A stretch of 64,000 nt of DNA from Metallyticus violacea (lineage: Eukaryota; Arthropoda; Insecta; Mantodea; Metallyticidae), in assembly GCA_030762175.1 (NCBI GenBank), contig CM060830.1:47825501-47889500 (forward strand), given 5' to 3'. Below the pieces are notes generated by a model. It saw only the letters and a program-made list of their open reading frames with translations, was not told the DNA's origin and did not search any database. Of this stretch, positions 1-11,539 are shown one piece after another. The translations under genes were made by a program, and so were the position numbers. Positions within the stretch are counted from its first letter, which is position 1. Each line of letters begins with the position of its first letter.

Positions 1-155
1 TATGTATGTATGTGTATATATATGTACATAAAATTCTTACACTTGAGCCCCTTTCCCTTATTCGCCATCCCTTCTGGCCTCCTTAGATCCCTTCATTCCT
101 ACTACAGTCATTAACCTCCTTTGTCGGCTCTTCGCCAAAAAAATTCCCAATTAAT

Positions 156-408
156 GTAGTAGTAAGTAGTAGTACTAGAAGAGTAGTAGTAGTAATACTA
201 ATAGTAGTACTTATTGTTGTAGTAGTAGCAGTAATAGTAGTTGTAGTAGTAGTAGAAGTACTAGTAGTAGTAGTAGTAGTAGTAGTAATAGTAGTAGTAG
301 TAACAGTAGTATTAATAGTAATAGTAGTAGTAGTAGAAGTACTAGTAATAGTAGTAGTAGCAATAATAATACTAATAGTAGTACTTAATGTTGTAGTAGT
401 AATAGTAA

Positions 409-440
<32 letters not shown>

Positions 441-530
441 ATAGTAGTAGTAGTAAGGGTAGTAGTAAGGGTAGTAGTAATAATAGTAGTAGTAATAATA
501 ATAGTAGTAGTAATAATAGTAGTAGTAGTG

Positions 531-590
<60 letters not shown>

Positions 591-591
591 A

Positions 592-677
<86 letters not shown>

Positions 678-694
678 ATAGTAGTGTAGTAGTA
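156..694. repeat. (TAG)n / (GTA)n microsatellite tract
   Basis: About 540 bases of trinucleotide repeat, read as tag/gta/agt. Interruptions (taa, tac, tgt, aag) are dense in the first two thirds and become rare toward the right. The longest pure run is about 592-677, near 28 units, and another runs about 531-590. The gradient from impure to pure suggests the right end expanded more recently. No gene is associated with it. Confidence 0.97.
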
Positions 695-944
695 AATGTG
701 TTTGTTACAAATATAATTTATCCATGCCGCAGTGTCCTGAGGTCGTACTTATTTTTACAATACACAAAAAATATATTAAATTGCACTAACCAGTATTTAA
801 CTCGTAAAAGACAAAACAATATATATACTTAAATGAAATAAATAAAATATTTGAAATGTATGTAATAGGCGAAAAATGTATAAATACATAAACAAAATAA
901 GCTAAATAGAAAATAAAACAGTACAACAGCAAACAAGTAAAGCT

Positions 945-945
<1 letters not shown>

Positions 946-988
<43 letters not shown>

Positions 989-1015
989 TGTGTGTGTATA
1001 TATATATATATATAT
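946..1015. repeat. Compound microsatellite (CA)n-(TG)n-(TA)n
   Basis: A CA run of about 20 units (946-987) is followed by a short TG run (989-997) and then a TA run (998-1015). CA followed directly by TG is self-complementary, so this tract can form a hairpin. Apparent Val/Cys-rich reading frames over it on the minus strand are products of the repeat. Confidence 0.95.
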
Positions 1016-1176
1016 TTCCGAAATGGTGCGACCAAGTTCCCTACCCTCCTTCCCAGTTGTTTGCTTTCATTGATCTAAGATGTCTCTCTATGTTTTAAAA
1101 AAGGTCTGACTCTCTCCTCCTTTTTCCTATCTGCCAGCAAAGACTGCCACTCCCCCCTCTCCCCGTTTACAAATGA

Positions 1177-1225
1177 GCCTGTGGTGCCTCAGCAGCGAAA
1201 ACGGGTGATAAATACTATTAAAAAA
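1177..1225 (+). mobile_element. SINE family B, 5'-truncated 3' end
   Basis: The stretch gcctgtggtgcctcagcagc, then gaaaacgggtgataaatac and an A-rich end, matches the last ~50 bases of the family B SINEs elsewhere in the window (for example 58,555-58,600). No tRNA-like head precedes it, so it is a truncated copy. The next ~440 bases (1,230-1,668) show nothing recognisable. Confidence 0.6.
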
Positions 1226-1668
1226 CTTATTAAGCTGCATGTTGAAATTTTGGTGGTAAATATTCCTTTCTTAAATTTTCTGCTTCCTTACATTTTGCTA
1301 TAATATACATATACACACATTTTCTTCTACATAGCATTAAAATGTTACATGAACAATTTAACGCCTTTCCAAGCACATAATCTGGGTCATGCGAGATCAC
1401 TTCTCCTCTGTCGCCCACAGACATCTAAATATTCCCCTCTCCTTCAATCCTGAACTATTTGAGACTTCAGCTTAAGACGAAACATTTTCAGCCCATTGAA
1501 TGTGAATGTTTTTTCTATTGTTATTCAGATATTTAATCTTTTAATCATTACGTGTATTGCTATGCTCCCAAATGTGTCTCAAACAAAATTATTCAAGTCT
1601 TATGTCATTTTGGAAATTCGACACATTTCACTTATTTATTCCCTAAAGACACACTTTTCCTAACCTCC

Positions 1669-1907
1669 AAGGGTGGCCGAGGTGTTAAAGCACAGACGGG
1701 AGGTCTGGGATTCGATTCCTGCTAGGACCTTCCTCCCTGACAGGTTATTTTCAGATTTTCCTCAGTCCTCATAAATGACATGCCTGGGAGGTACCTGAAC
1801 TTCCTTTAAAAAAAATTCCAATTTATCATTTCATCTTATGTATTAACAACGTCCATCACCTGTGATGCCTCAGTAGTTAAAACAGGCTTAAACACTATTA
1901 AAAAGAC
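1669..1907 (+). mobile_element. SINE family B (tRNA-Leu/Ser-like head), copy 1
   Basis: The head carries gggtggccgaggtgttaaag (A-box-like) and gggattcgattcctg (B-box-like). It is followed by the family body: tccctgacaggtt, ttttcctcagtcctcataaatgaca, a gaggtacc block, the atttcatcttatgtatta block and the 3' cctcagtagttaaaacagg. Internal bases present in other copies are missing, so this is a moderately diverged, slightly deleted copy. The start is placed at the conserved ggtggcc. Confidence 0.85.
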
Positions 1908-2239
1908 TGTTCTGAAAAGTGCTTGATCCAGCTATTATTGTTAATCGATATTTAATTGCATTATTTTTTAGTTTACACTTTCGTATATAGATAGAATCCT
2001 GATGCCATTCTTTTTAAGGACCCTACAAATTACTATATCTCTCCATCTCTGTAGCATCCGTTTCAGAAACTCATTTAATTCGTGTTTTTTTTTTCACCTC
2101 CTAATTTCGGCCCCATAGGACATCCGTTGTTCTCAAAGGTGTTTCAGTATTTTTTTTTTTCTAAAATCTTCGATGCCTCTAAAAATTATGACCTCAGGTA
2201 ACTCAGATGGATCCCAAGGCAGCTCTTAGGTAAGCATGG

Positions 2240-2640
2240 CAACAGATGATTTGCCAGGAGCACTTGGGCCATCATGCTCGTGATGATTCCTTTCTGCAAC
2301 GAATTGTGAGAGGAGACGAATGCTGGATGAACCATGTGAACCAGAGAGAAAGAAACAATAGATATGATGCAAGTAGCCATCATCTTTTCTTAAAAAACAA
2401 ACAAAACAAAAAGCATAATAATGTTTTAGGATAAAATTCCCCCATATTGCTGCATCTGGAAAATTGTCATCTGTGATTGATACTCAATGCAGTTACTAGC
2501 TGGTGAAAAAATTAAAGACCGTGATATGATCGGCATATCTCGTATGCTCACAATAACGCCCGCCTTCATACGGCTGTGTATACATTCAACAGGCTAAATG
2601 ATCTGACATTCCTGAACTTGTTTGAACTATGAAAGAACAT
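2240..2640 (+). mobile_element. Degraded mariner-type transposase fragment
   Basis: Frame 2246-2370 reads DDSFLQRIVRGDECWMNHV, which resembles the mariner segment containing the first catalytic aspartate (consensus FL.RIVTGDETW). About 290 bases on, 2540-2600 reads SYAHNNARLHTAVYT, resembling the second catalytic motif HDNARPHTA with the aspartate replaced by asparagine. The intervening sequence and the third motif are not legible. The order and spacing fit one heavily decayed plus-strand copy. It is not functional. Sequence 2,650-2,880 shows nothing further. Confidence 0.65.
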
Positions 2641-2884
2641 TTGCAGATATAAAAATTTTTGTTCAATATTCAACATAAACATTTTATTGAGGGCATCTGC
2701 AAGCACAAAGCATTCCATGGGTACCCTTAAAAATTGCTATTATTTAAACACTATCCCTGTAATTATTTAAGAATGTATTACTTCCATAAATGTGCTACTG
2801 TCAGGAAACTTGGAAAGAACTTGGTGTTCTTTTTTATGCTCTATTTATTGTCGCTTTAGCTACATTACTCTTCTCTCGATGTCT

Positions 2885-3095
2885 GCAGATTGGACGTGAA
2901 TACTGTAGGTGTAAGTCTGTAGTCATGAATGGAATGAAATTAAATTAATTAATGATGGCGCAAATGAACTCAGAGTACATGGCATATCAAAGCTATCTGG
3001 CATTCATCTTCTCAGTATAAGGCAAATAAAAAACCTGGAATTCGAAGCCAGGACCTCCGGATTAGTAGTCGTAAATCACGGATGCAATCTGGGTA
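2885..3095 (-). mobile_element. Possible tRNA-derived SINE remnant
   Basis: On the minus strand, around 3,090-3,035, the bases cggaggtcctggcttcgaat followed by tccagg look like the anticodon-arm/T-arm part of a tRNA, with a B-box-like gcttcgaattcc. A non-repetitive body follows to about 2,885. Only one such copy is visible here, so membership of a family is inferred from the tRNA-like head alone. Confidence 0.3.
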
Positions 3096-3099
3096 TTCA

Positions 3100-5275
3100 T
3101 GTTTCTTTGTTTTCCAATTGTAAATTAATCGTAATAAACTTTTTTAAGTTTAAATTAATTTATTTGAATTTATTAATTTTTCATTACTTGAGAAAAAAGT
3201 TTATTCGTTACGTTTGTACGCTTATTTACATTTTGTACTTTGTAATTCATGGCTGTACCTGCAGCAAAATGTTCCTGATGTTCTCCATTCTCAAAATACC
3301 TGTTATAAATTTAAACAGCTACATTCTAGATATCCCATCTGGTTTTCTCGTCTCGAAATATTTCAATACATATTAAAATTCTTTTTTTTTTCTTTTTTTT
3401 TGTTAGGCTTGTAAGATAAATTTTCGAGCGATATAACCGATATATTTAATATTTGTAAACCATTGTTAGTCTAAAGGAAAACCAAGTATAAGACAACGGA
3501 ATTAAAAAAAGAGTGGTTACATTTTTTATATTGATACATTACACACGGTTGATTGAGCATTATGCACACTCAAGGAAAAATGAATATACAATTTAGCAGC
3601 GGGGCATACGGGAGCAGCATCCATCAACGACAGACAACGGAATAGGAATAGAAAAAGAAAGAGAAACGCTCTAATATTTCAACATTCATACCTCCCTTTG
3701 CAATCCCATGGAGTTTATTCCAAACGTGTCCAGCTGAAAACGAGTTACTAGGGGTCAAACCAGGAACGTGACACCGCCGGAGGTGAACCACGACGTTTAT
3801 TGAATGTATAAATATTTGCGTTGTTTAAATTTTGTAACGGATATGCTGAGCAATTTATTTCTGTCTCGGCACCAAGAATTTGACTGGTACCGAATTCAAT
3901 TTCCGGTAGAAATGATGGCCTATCTATTTAAAACAATTTTGTGTAGTCATGAAATCCCGTACTATAACGTTTCTTTCTCAATCATGGTCCATACTGACAC
4001 TAAAGGAACCAGAGCAGAAGATAACGGCGTTTCGATGACAGTTCTGTATTTCAGAGTATATGGCAAATTGAGCATAATATAGTTGGCTGTTTACTGAACA
4101 TTAACCTTCTTCGCTGCTCAGAATGCAGTACTCTGAAAACGGCTATGGGATTTTATTCAAGGTTTAGATATGTCGCCGGAGTGAACTAAATTTGAAAGTT
4201 ATTAACCATTAACTTACGCTCATCTAAATTGTCAAAATAGTAGAGGTCAGGGGATTTCAACAAGATAGTGAGCTATTGCCTAGTGGTACGTAAACATTTT
4301 AGTAAATAGATAAATAACCATTTTTTTTACAAACAACAAATATTTAACAATTTACAATAACTAAATGGAGGCAATAGAATAGTATCTTTTCTTTTCTCTT
4401 TGGAGTTATAACATACAGTTAATTATGAATAATTTGTAATGTATTACAGAAATTATTAATTGAATTTAAAATTGTGGTAGCTTGGCCAAAACTAGTGGAT
4501 GCCACTTCATATGCTGAGTAGTATTTGAATAAGTTCATCTACTGGAATCCAACCGCAATGGTGGTTCTTTTCCAATGATGCCAAATTCCAAATGGCAACT
4601 ATTTCCCCGAATTCACAACCAATTCGCCTTAGCAATGAGCAAGCAACAGGTTTAATGCTCAGAAAGGATGATGTAACCTTCTTCCACCAATAAGCCGAGA
4701 CAACGACTGTATAATACATCTACTACTGAATTTACTAGGGAAGAGATGTTGGAGGAAAAGGAAGATAAATTGATGAAGGACGATACGTAACAAAACTCAA
4801 GTCTAGATTACCTAGGTTAAAGATTGTAATAATTTGGTCTATAAAGCTTAAGTTTTAACTTCTGGGAATTAAGTTCAAGTGCGCTTCTTATTGACTTAAG
4901 TGAACTAAAAGTTGGTAGTAAAGTCAACTGAATAATTTCATAGCACGTGAACTTACAGGTGACCTGATGGAAGCTAAGTTTCTCATACTTAGCCTGTTTC
5001 TTCAACCCTTTTTATTCCCAAAGTACTCCCTGATGATAATTCTATATGTGGATATCTCTCACCATAAACCTCAGTTTCCATTGTGTTTTTTTTTATCATG
5101 TTTCCACCAGATATGACATTAAAACATGCTCTGTATTAAATTTTCGATGCGTCATGAATATAATACAATTTACGAAAACAGCATATGTGTTATAATAAAA
5201 AACAGAGCAATATGAACAATAATACAACATTTACAACGAAATGGATAACTAGTACAAGAAAACTACAGGGCTTGC
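3100..5275. other. Unassigned AT-rich sequence
   Basis: No recognisable gene or repeat. Short frames exist: 3,804-4,082 (+, 92 aa) begins MYKYLRCLNFVTDM; 4,507-4,719 (-, 70 aa) contains IVAIWNLASLEKNHHCGW. Neither matches a family I know, and both fall within the length expected by chance in this many bases. Poly-T runs occur at about 3,380-3,402. Confidence 0.5.
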
Positions 5276-5279
5276 AGAA

Positions 5280-6060
5280 TATGTTCTTACCGTTCGCACG
5301 GGAGTTTGCGTCTCGGCAGCAGGACATGCCACTGCCGGCCCATCCTGTACTCTGACTTTGCTTCTTAAATCAGTGTATAAACTCTTAGCAAATGCGCAAT
5401 TATCGTTCTTCCTCAGCTAAACAAATATTGTAGGGAGTAAAAACGCTCCGATTCAGCATCAGTACTACAATGTTTCTGATTTCATTTTGTATGTTTTTCT
5501 TTAGTTCTTCCAATGTGTGAGGATTGGTTTTGTACACTTTGTCCTTCAGGCTACCCTACAAATAAAAATCACAGACTGTTACATCTAGGGGAGTCCTTAC
5601 ACCAGCACTAATCACTATATTTTAAAACATTTCCATAATTTCACCTATGAATTACCTTACTATACAAGCAGCAGCAAAAGGGTCGATTAACCTTTCAATC
5701 AGTGATGAAAGAAACCACTCACAATAACGCAAATCTACTATGGGATCATCTTGTAGACAACTGGCGTTTGCACTTTAAAGCTTGGCGTTTTTAAAAAATA
5801 CTGTGTGTGCAGAAGGCAATGAAACCCTCACCTTGTTGCGCTAATTTTGGCATAGAGTTTGTTGGCGAACGTTCAAAATTTGCGCCTATGTCCAATTTGT
5901 CTTCTGTTCAAACTGTACGTCTTCACACGAATTTCTTGTTTTTCACTGAACCAGTGGTATCAAATTTATTCGTGAATTGCAGTTCTTCTGGAAGGAGGCA
6001 GTTGTCCAGGGAAGTGAGTGGGCCTTGGCCGAGATGCAAAACCCTGTGGGAGCGGTAAGG
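5280..6060 (-). mobile_element. Deleted IS630-type (DUF4817-like) transposase
   Basis: Reading the minus strand from about 6,030 to 5,690, broken frames resemble the N-terminal helix-turn-helix part of the arthropod DUF4817/Tc3-like transposases: LPPSRRTAIHE, then FEQKTNWT, SLPSAHTVFFKNAKL and RYCEWFLSS. From about 5,605 to 5,420 the C-terminal part follows: RTPLDVTVCDFYL, then GSLKDKVYKTNPHTLEELKK and NIQNEIRNI. The VCD aspartate corresponds to the third catalytic residue of this group. The middle of the protein, with the first two catalytic aspartates, is missing: only about 90 bases separate the halves. Several stops and frameshifts are present. The family assignment comes from motif resemblance only. 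Confidence 0.75.
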
Positions 6061-6069
6061 ACTCATTCT

Positions 6070-7020
6070 GGAAGCTCAGTAGCATATCTTATTGGATTTT
6101 GGTTATATGACATTTTGAATAATCCCTATAATTAATACTTTTACAATATTTTGCATATTTTCATTTCGTTTCCATTTCAAAGAAACGAACAGTTATCGGT
6201 CGAAACTCTTTGATTAGTGATGAGCATCTACTTTCACCTCAGTGTTTTGTTAACTATGCTAACACTTTCAGCACAGAATGTAATGGGATATTTTTTTTCC
6301 CTTGAAAGCTTAATCTTGTTGACATAATGGTAGATTCAATTTTCTTTCTTTCTTTCTTTCTTTTTTTTTTTATACTCAGAACATCCAACGATTTGCATTT
6401 TCTTTGCCACTCATTTCCTCAGAGAGACCGCCAGCAAATGACCTTTAATCGCCACTTGCACTCAATGAAGCGTAGATCGGTAAACAATCAAAAGCTCTTC
6501 TCTGCCTGCCTAAACTGAAGATTCAAACATGAATTATCTTTGCGGCGAACAAGTCGACATTAACTCATTCTTTTGCGGTGGTAGTGCTCAGTCGGTTGTG
6601 TTTTAAATTCTTTATCAACTAAAACACTTGAAAGTTCGCCGACCGATCGACATCATTTGGTATTATATGGCTTTCCTGAGATATAGATGATATATAAAAG
6701 ACGTTAACCAATAAGGTTTACTTTTATCTTGTATTTTTGTTTGTTTTTTCATTCAATTGAAAAAGTACGTTTATACTTTTAGAAATTCTTAAACGTTCCT
6801 GAGTTTTAAAACAGGGACTTTACCTTTCACGTACTCTTTAAAAGCATAATTGGTCCCAGCCCTTTATAAGGAAAATCTATTACAAGACCCTCATCCCGCT
6901 ACGCAATCGAAATTCATTTTTGAGGACGGGAAGTTACTGCATAATGGCCTCTCCATTTGCAGAGGGAAATTATATCGCGCGGACAAAAATTTATTAGTAG
7001 ATAAATAGTAATTAAAATTG
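6070..7020. other. Unassigned sequence
   Basis: No gene recognised. A short (CTTT)n/poly-T tract lies at about 6,341-6,372. Confidence 0.5.
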
Positions 7021-7029
7021 TGTTCAGCA

Positions 7030-7215
7030 TCATAATAAATGCTCAAGGTGCCTGTCCTCCATTGAGAGACAAGCCCAAATCCTTTTGGAAAGATTTGAGA
7101 CATTCGCCGCAATCCATCCTTTGGATATTTTAAACAACCTCGCAAATATTACGTTCAGCGCTTCCAAGGGGATTATATCAGTTGTGCAGCAATTTATTAG
7201 AAATGAAAATGCAGC
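7030..7215 (-). mobile_element. C-terminal fragment of an IS630-type transposase
   Basis: The minus-strand frame ending at 7,030 closes with NVSNLSKRIWACLSMEDRHL followed by EHLL and a stop. This resembles the C-terminal end of DUF4817-like transposases, where an arginine/cysteine helix (R.C.E..GRHFEHLL) precedes the stop. The upstream part, LINCCTTDIIPLEALNVIF, has the spacing of the preceding helix. No catalytic region is present next to it. It lies about 970 bases from the deleted copy at 5.3-6.1 kb on the same strand, but as a separate fragment. Sequence 7,220-8,045 shows nothing further. Confidence 0.6.
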
Positions 7216-8048
7216 AGCTGAGTGGCTTGATACGCACTGCTGACAGATACACCCACTTGCTGTGCTATTTGTGCTAAACACTTTCGAGAAGCAGTTTCTA
7301 ACCGATAGCCTATTTCATCAAGCTTCTACTATGTTAAACCCTATCTCGGCTTATTGTCATACTTTGGGTTCAGACTTTGTTCATCAGAATGAAAGCGGCA
7401 CTTTCCAATAGAATTTTTACTCCTGAAAATTTAGCACGCATTTCTTAACTTTCTTTTCTTTTGCATATAACAATCATAAATAAATATTCTTTGTTCTAGC
7501 GTATATCTCATCTTCTGCTTCAGCAGAACTTTAACCCATTCTTATCGGAAATCGCGCATCTACTGAAGGTTAGCCGGTTTCCATTGATGCGAACAATCTC
7601 CAATTGCGTAGCGGAATGAAGACGGTAGTGTACTTGATTCCCATGCCTCCCTAAACTATGCTTACATTTTAGGCATTAAGATTTCTGCGAGAATTTATTA
7701 TTATTGTCTTCATCTTTATTTTGTGAACCTAGCGATTGACTATTATGACAGAGTAGGTGCTATTTTCATTTCAATATCTCAAGTACTGCCAAATGATCTT
7801 AACCTGCAGAGAACGTTGGTAGTTTTCCAATTGGAATAAGGTACTGAGAACATTTACTCAGTTATTAAAGATAAAACACATCAAACGGTGTTTGAAACAA
7901 TGTGCTGGAAATATTTCTGGGAATATTAGAGAAGAACTGATATATGTAATGAAAATCAGTGTAATTTCATCATTTATGAAATTTTAACGTTTTTAGAAAG
8001 AAATTAAGTCAACTTTCTGAGACGAAAGTTACTTAATCTGCTATGTAT

Positions 8049-8614
8049 GTCCTGATGGCTTAGTGGTAACCATACCTCCAGGATGGCCAAGGTCTTTAAG
8101 GCGCGAACTCAGGAGCTGAAGGCCTGGGATTCGATTAATACCATCCTGACTGAGTTTTTTCCAGGTTTTCCTCAGTCCTCATAAATGACATATGCCGGGG
8201 AGGTACCCTAACCTTAGGCCTGGAACGTTTCCTTTAAAAAAAATCCTTTTTCAATATATCATTTCATTTCATGTATCATCAGTGTCCACCGCCTGTGGTA
8301 CCTCAGTAGTTAAAACGGGCGTTAAACACTATTTAAATAGTGGTAATCATACTTGTCTCATAGATCTAAGGCGTGGGTTCAAACTTGACCAGGGTGAATG
8401 GATTTTAGGGCGTAAAAATCCTAAGTATGGCTTTCTTCGGAAGGGAAGTAAAGCCAATGGTTCTGTGTTGTATTGTTGTTGCAAAATCTCAAGCCTGAAG
8501 GAAGAGGTCTTTGGGCAAAATTTATAGCAAAATTCACGCCCTGGTTTGAATGAGACGCTAATAACCAAAGATTTTATCGAATGTTTTTAAATAAACGACA
8601 AATAAATAAATAAC
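8049..8614 (+). mobile_element. SINE family A, interrupted by a SINE B
   Basis: The first 27 bases (8,049-8,075, gtcctgatggcttagtggta and on) are the tRNA-like A head. The rest of the same element resumes at 8,338 with tagtggtaatcatacttg and continues through the gggttcaaacttgaccagg B box, the gtaaaaatcctaagtatggc body and the 3' end acgacaaataaataaataa at 8,614. The 262 bases between are a family B SINE. The copy is diverged from its relatives, consistent with age. Confidence 0.85.
8076..8337 (+). mobile_element. SINE family B inserted in SINE A, copy 2
   Basis: The head gatggccaaggtctttaagg and the box gggattcgattaata are followed by the usual B body (ctgactgagttttttccagg, cctcataaatgacatatgcc, ggaggtaccctaacc) and the tail taaaacgggcgttaaacact. 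It is flanked by tagtggtaaccatac (8,061-8,075) and tagtggtaatcatac (8,338-8,352), a 15-base target-site duplication with one mismatch that is made of family A sequence. B therefore inserted after A. Confidence 0.9.
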
Positions 8615-8789
8615 CATTATATATGCACAATTTGTATTTAACCATGTATATCACATGCCAACACATATTCTATATTTTTTGCAATACTTGGGGAGTTTAT
8701 GTTTATAAGGGGGTTGTAGACCCATTGAGTCATAAAATGATCATTCACACGCTGGAAGTTTTTCATCTGGCATTCTTTGAACTTTCTTT

Positions 8790-9260
8790 CAGTTTATACA
8801 GAGGGTCATTCAACGAGAAATATGTTGTTGGGACAGAAAATTAATATTTTTTTCAAGGGAAATAGCATGATTAGGGCGCGATGAGGCATCAAAATATGAC
8901 AACGCTTCGGATTTGGTGATGACTTTTGGCATGAAACCTCCACCAGCCCAACAAGAGCATCACAAGTGTATTAAACTACAAAAGAGGTTCGAACTGTCGA
9001 CTTCCAGAGTTATTACAGAGCTTATATTGAAAGTGTTAAGATTGGTGCCAATGGTCAGAGACTTGTGATTGTGAGCAAAGCACAGGCCATAAGCTATCAT
9101 TAATGCAAATGTGTTGATTGCTGTGAGCTACTTGCGCTTTCAGGTTTTCTTCCGCCCGCACATGCATGTTGTGCAAGTTCACGATGCCGTCTTGAGACTC
9201 CTGTAATATCGAAAACAATGTGGGCTGTGGCGGGATCTGTAGAAAATATCCATGCTGTCT
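8790..9260 (-). mobile_element. DUF4817-like transposase fragment (catalytic region)
   Basis: The minus-strand frame 9,218-9,036 reads MFSILQESQDGIVNLHNMHV then RAEENLKAQVAHSNQHICIN. This resembles the block around the first catalytic aspartate of DUF4817/Tc3-like transposases (FTDEA.F...G..N.HN.H.W...NP.A...). The expected TDE has decayed to LQE. Toward 8,790 only scattered resemblance remains. Stops break all frames. Confidence 0.6.
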
Positions 9261-9264
9261 GTTA

Positions 9265-11180
9265 TCAGATATATGTTAAAAATGGCCACGTATTTGTGTG
9301 CGATAATTCTCTCAATTTTGAAACAATATGGATCTAGTTTATTCGCCTTGTATGCTACAAACCAATTGTTTCACTATAAAAGAACATTTCTTGAACTAAT
9401 TCTGCATATTTTCGTGATGTAATTTTGCTATCACACATAATCATGAAATAAAACTAAACGTCAACGGAAGAATTTATTAACTTCATATCAGCAATAGTCT
9501 GTGCTATGTCCTATGCACTGTCCTATGCACTGCTCTGCAAGATTCTGTTTTCATATAATTGGCTTGCATATATATTGTCTGCAGTGTAGAGTGATATTTC
9601 AATACCCTTAATTTAGTTCACACAATAATAAACTCATTTGCACATTAAGAATAGGTGCTAACGCAGTGCAAGCAAAGAAGAAGCTTTGTGACACAACTGA
9701 ATTGTTGCCTAAAAGCGGGGAGATTACAGCGTTTTCTGTTTAGCTGCAGGAGAACTTTTTAACAACTACAAAGTAATGTGATATAAATGTTTTAGGAAGT
9801 GGGAATTTTTTGAAAATTTGAACTAAAGTTTACACGCTTTTACACGCTTTAGAAAAAACGCACGGCAATGTATGAAAAAGTAAAAATACGCAAAATATTT
9901 TAGTACGTAAGTGAAATGAGTTTTAATAATAAATCTAGCTTGAATAATTTAGCAATTACGTGTACTCTAACTTCCAAATTAAACATTACTGACGTATTAA
10001 TCATATGGTCCGTTATTTTTTAAAACGCCTACCACATTCGTCTATGTTCAAGTTTCTATCATAGGACCTGCTTCTACTCTATCTGTTTATTTTAGATTCA
10101 AAATGATATGAGGCAAAGAATAACGCAATACCAGGTGACCCTGAACGTAGGATGTTTTCCATCTACCCTTAACGCCAACTATCGTGTTTTATTCATGTCA
10201 AACAACAGCTGCATCCAACCCAATGGCTCCTAGACCGGTGACCTCTGACCAACCTAACGCCACAGTCGACTCCTCTGAGGGCTCACATGCTATCTGTTTC
10301 CGCTTTATGGGCTGCATGAAAATCTCCAACTATCGGTGAATTCGGTTTTGACCTCTCGATCTTGGCCAGTGGCATGGGCTTGAATTGACAAAATGCCAAA
10401 AGTGTATGTTTTTGATGTTACGTTTAGGCAGCATTAATCTTTCATATATATTTATTTGTATCCTACATCTATTTTATTTTATTTTGCTTTTACTTATTCA
10501 AAGAAATATAAGATTATTCTAAAGCTAGGTTCCTTGTTTGAAATTACTGAACCTTCTGTACGTATTTGCAGTAATATGGATACCATATGCTTTAGAGAAA
10601 TTGGGTTACATATACATTTGTTTTATTTTCACTGCTGTACTGTGTTACGTTTATATTAACAACTATGGTTTGGATACTCAGAATTTTTGAAATTGTTTTT
10701 TCTCTAAGAGTGTATTAGCCCCATTAAGTACTATTACGAATGGAATAGATTCCTCCAAGCTCATTTGCACTAAAATTAAAGTCTTACCTTCCTGAAATAA
10801 TTCCTTATGAAATGTTATTAATAGTAAACTCCTTAATGAAATTAAATTATAATTAGGAAACGAAAATCAATTAAGGATCTACATTTATTTTTATCTCAAC
10901 ATTCTGAATCATTTTAACCTAAACCAACTTAAAAAGTGTAAGAAACAGACAATACTTATAACATATAAACACATAAAAATATATTGAAATTAAACAACAA
11001 ATATAAAATGAATACAATTATCTCCCAAAAAATCAGCACTAATCCTTAGCATTTATCCAAAATAAGGACCCATCTAGTGCATTATTTTCATATCATCTTT
11101 ATTATCATCTTCACTGGGACAACATAGCGGCACCTTATGGGTGTGCCGGCCTCAGAAGTCCGCTACAATACTATCATCCC
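9265..11180. other. Unassigned AT-rich sequence
   Basis: No gene, SINE or transposase relic was recognised. The longest frame (10,456-10,659, +) is hydrophobic and unremarkable. Confidence 0.5.
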
Positions 11181-11184
11181 TGGA

Positions 11185-11221
11185 AGTAATACCCACAGTT
11201 CATTGGAGGGTGGGTATTACT
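11185..11221. repeat. Short inverted repeat
   Basis: agtaataccca (11,185-11,195) and tgggtattact (11,211-11,221) form a perfect 11-bp stem with a 15-base loop. It lies just left of the large palindrome and a TA-rich tract, and may belong to the same element. Confidence 0.8.
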
Positions 11222-11232
11222 GTATATATATA

Positions 11233-11493
11233 TACTCATAAAAAAACACTCAGAGTGCAATATAAAAAGGTTCACATAAAATTTCACACTAAAAACCGTA
11301 AAATTGAACACTAAAATCACACTATATTTCGAACTTGGCTCTTGGTCACGTGATGAAAATGAGAGTTCATTTTCATCACGTGACCAAGAGCCAAGCTCGA
11401 AATATAGTGTGATTTTAGTGTTCAATTTTACGGTTTTTAGTGTGAAATTTTATGTGAACCTTTTTATATTGCACTCTGAATGTTTTTATGAGT
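11233..11493. repeat. Large near-perfect palindrome (fold-back/MITE-like)
   Basis: The left arm 11,233-11,362 and right arm 11,367-11,493 are reverse complements around a 4-base spacer (gagt). Only a few substitutions and a 2-base length change near the outer ends are seen. Because of the symmetry both strands encode almost the same frame (starting MNTKITLYFELGSWSRDENE), which is an artefact of the palindrome and not a gene. Both outer flanks run into gtatatatata tracts (about 11,220 and 11,531), so a TA target or related terminal sequence is possible. No transposase motif lies inside. Confidence 0.92.
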
Positions 11494-11539
11494 TTTTATG
11501 CTTTTTAGAAGTTTTATTACTCTATTAATAGTATATATA

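Noticed and set aside
786..1035. Cys/Val-rich frames
   Set aside because: Translations of the CA/TG microsatellite.
11174..11528. Two nearly identical 74-83 aa frames on opposite strands
   Set aside because: They are a direct consequence of the palindrome, which reads the same on both strands.
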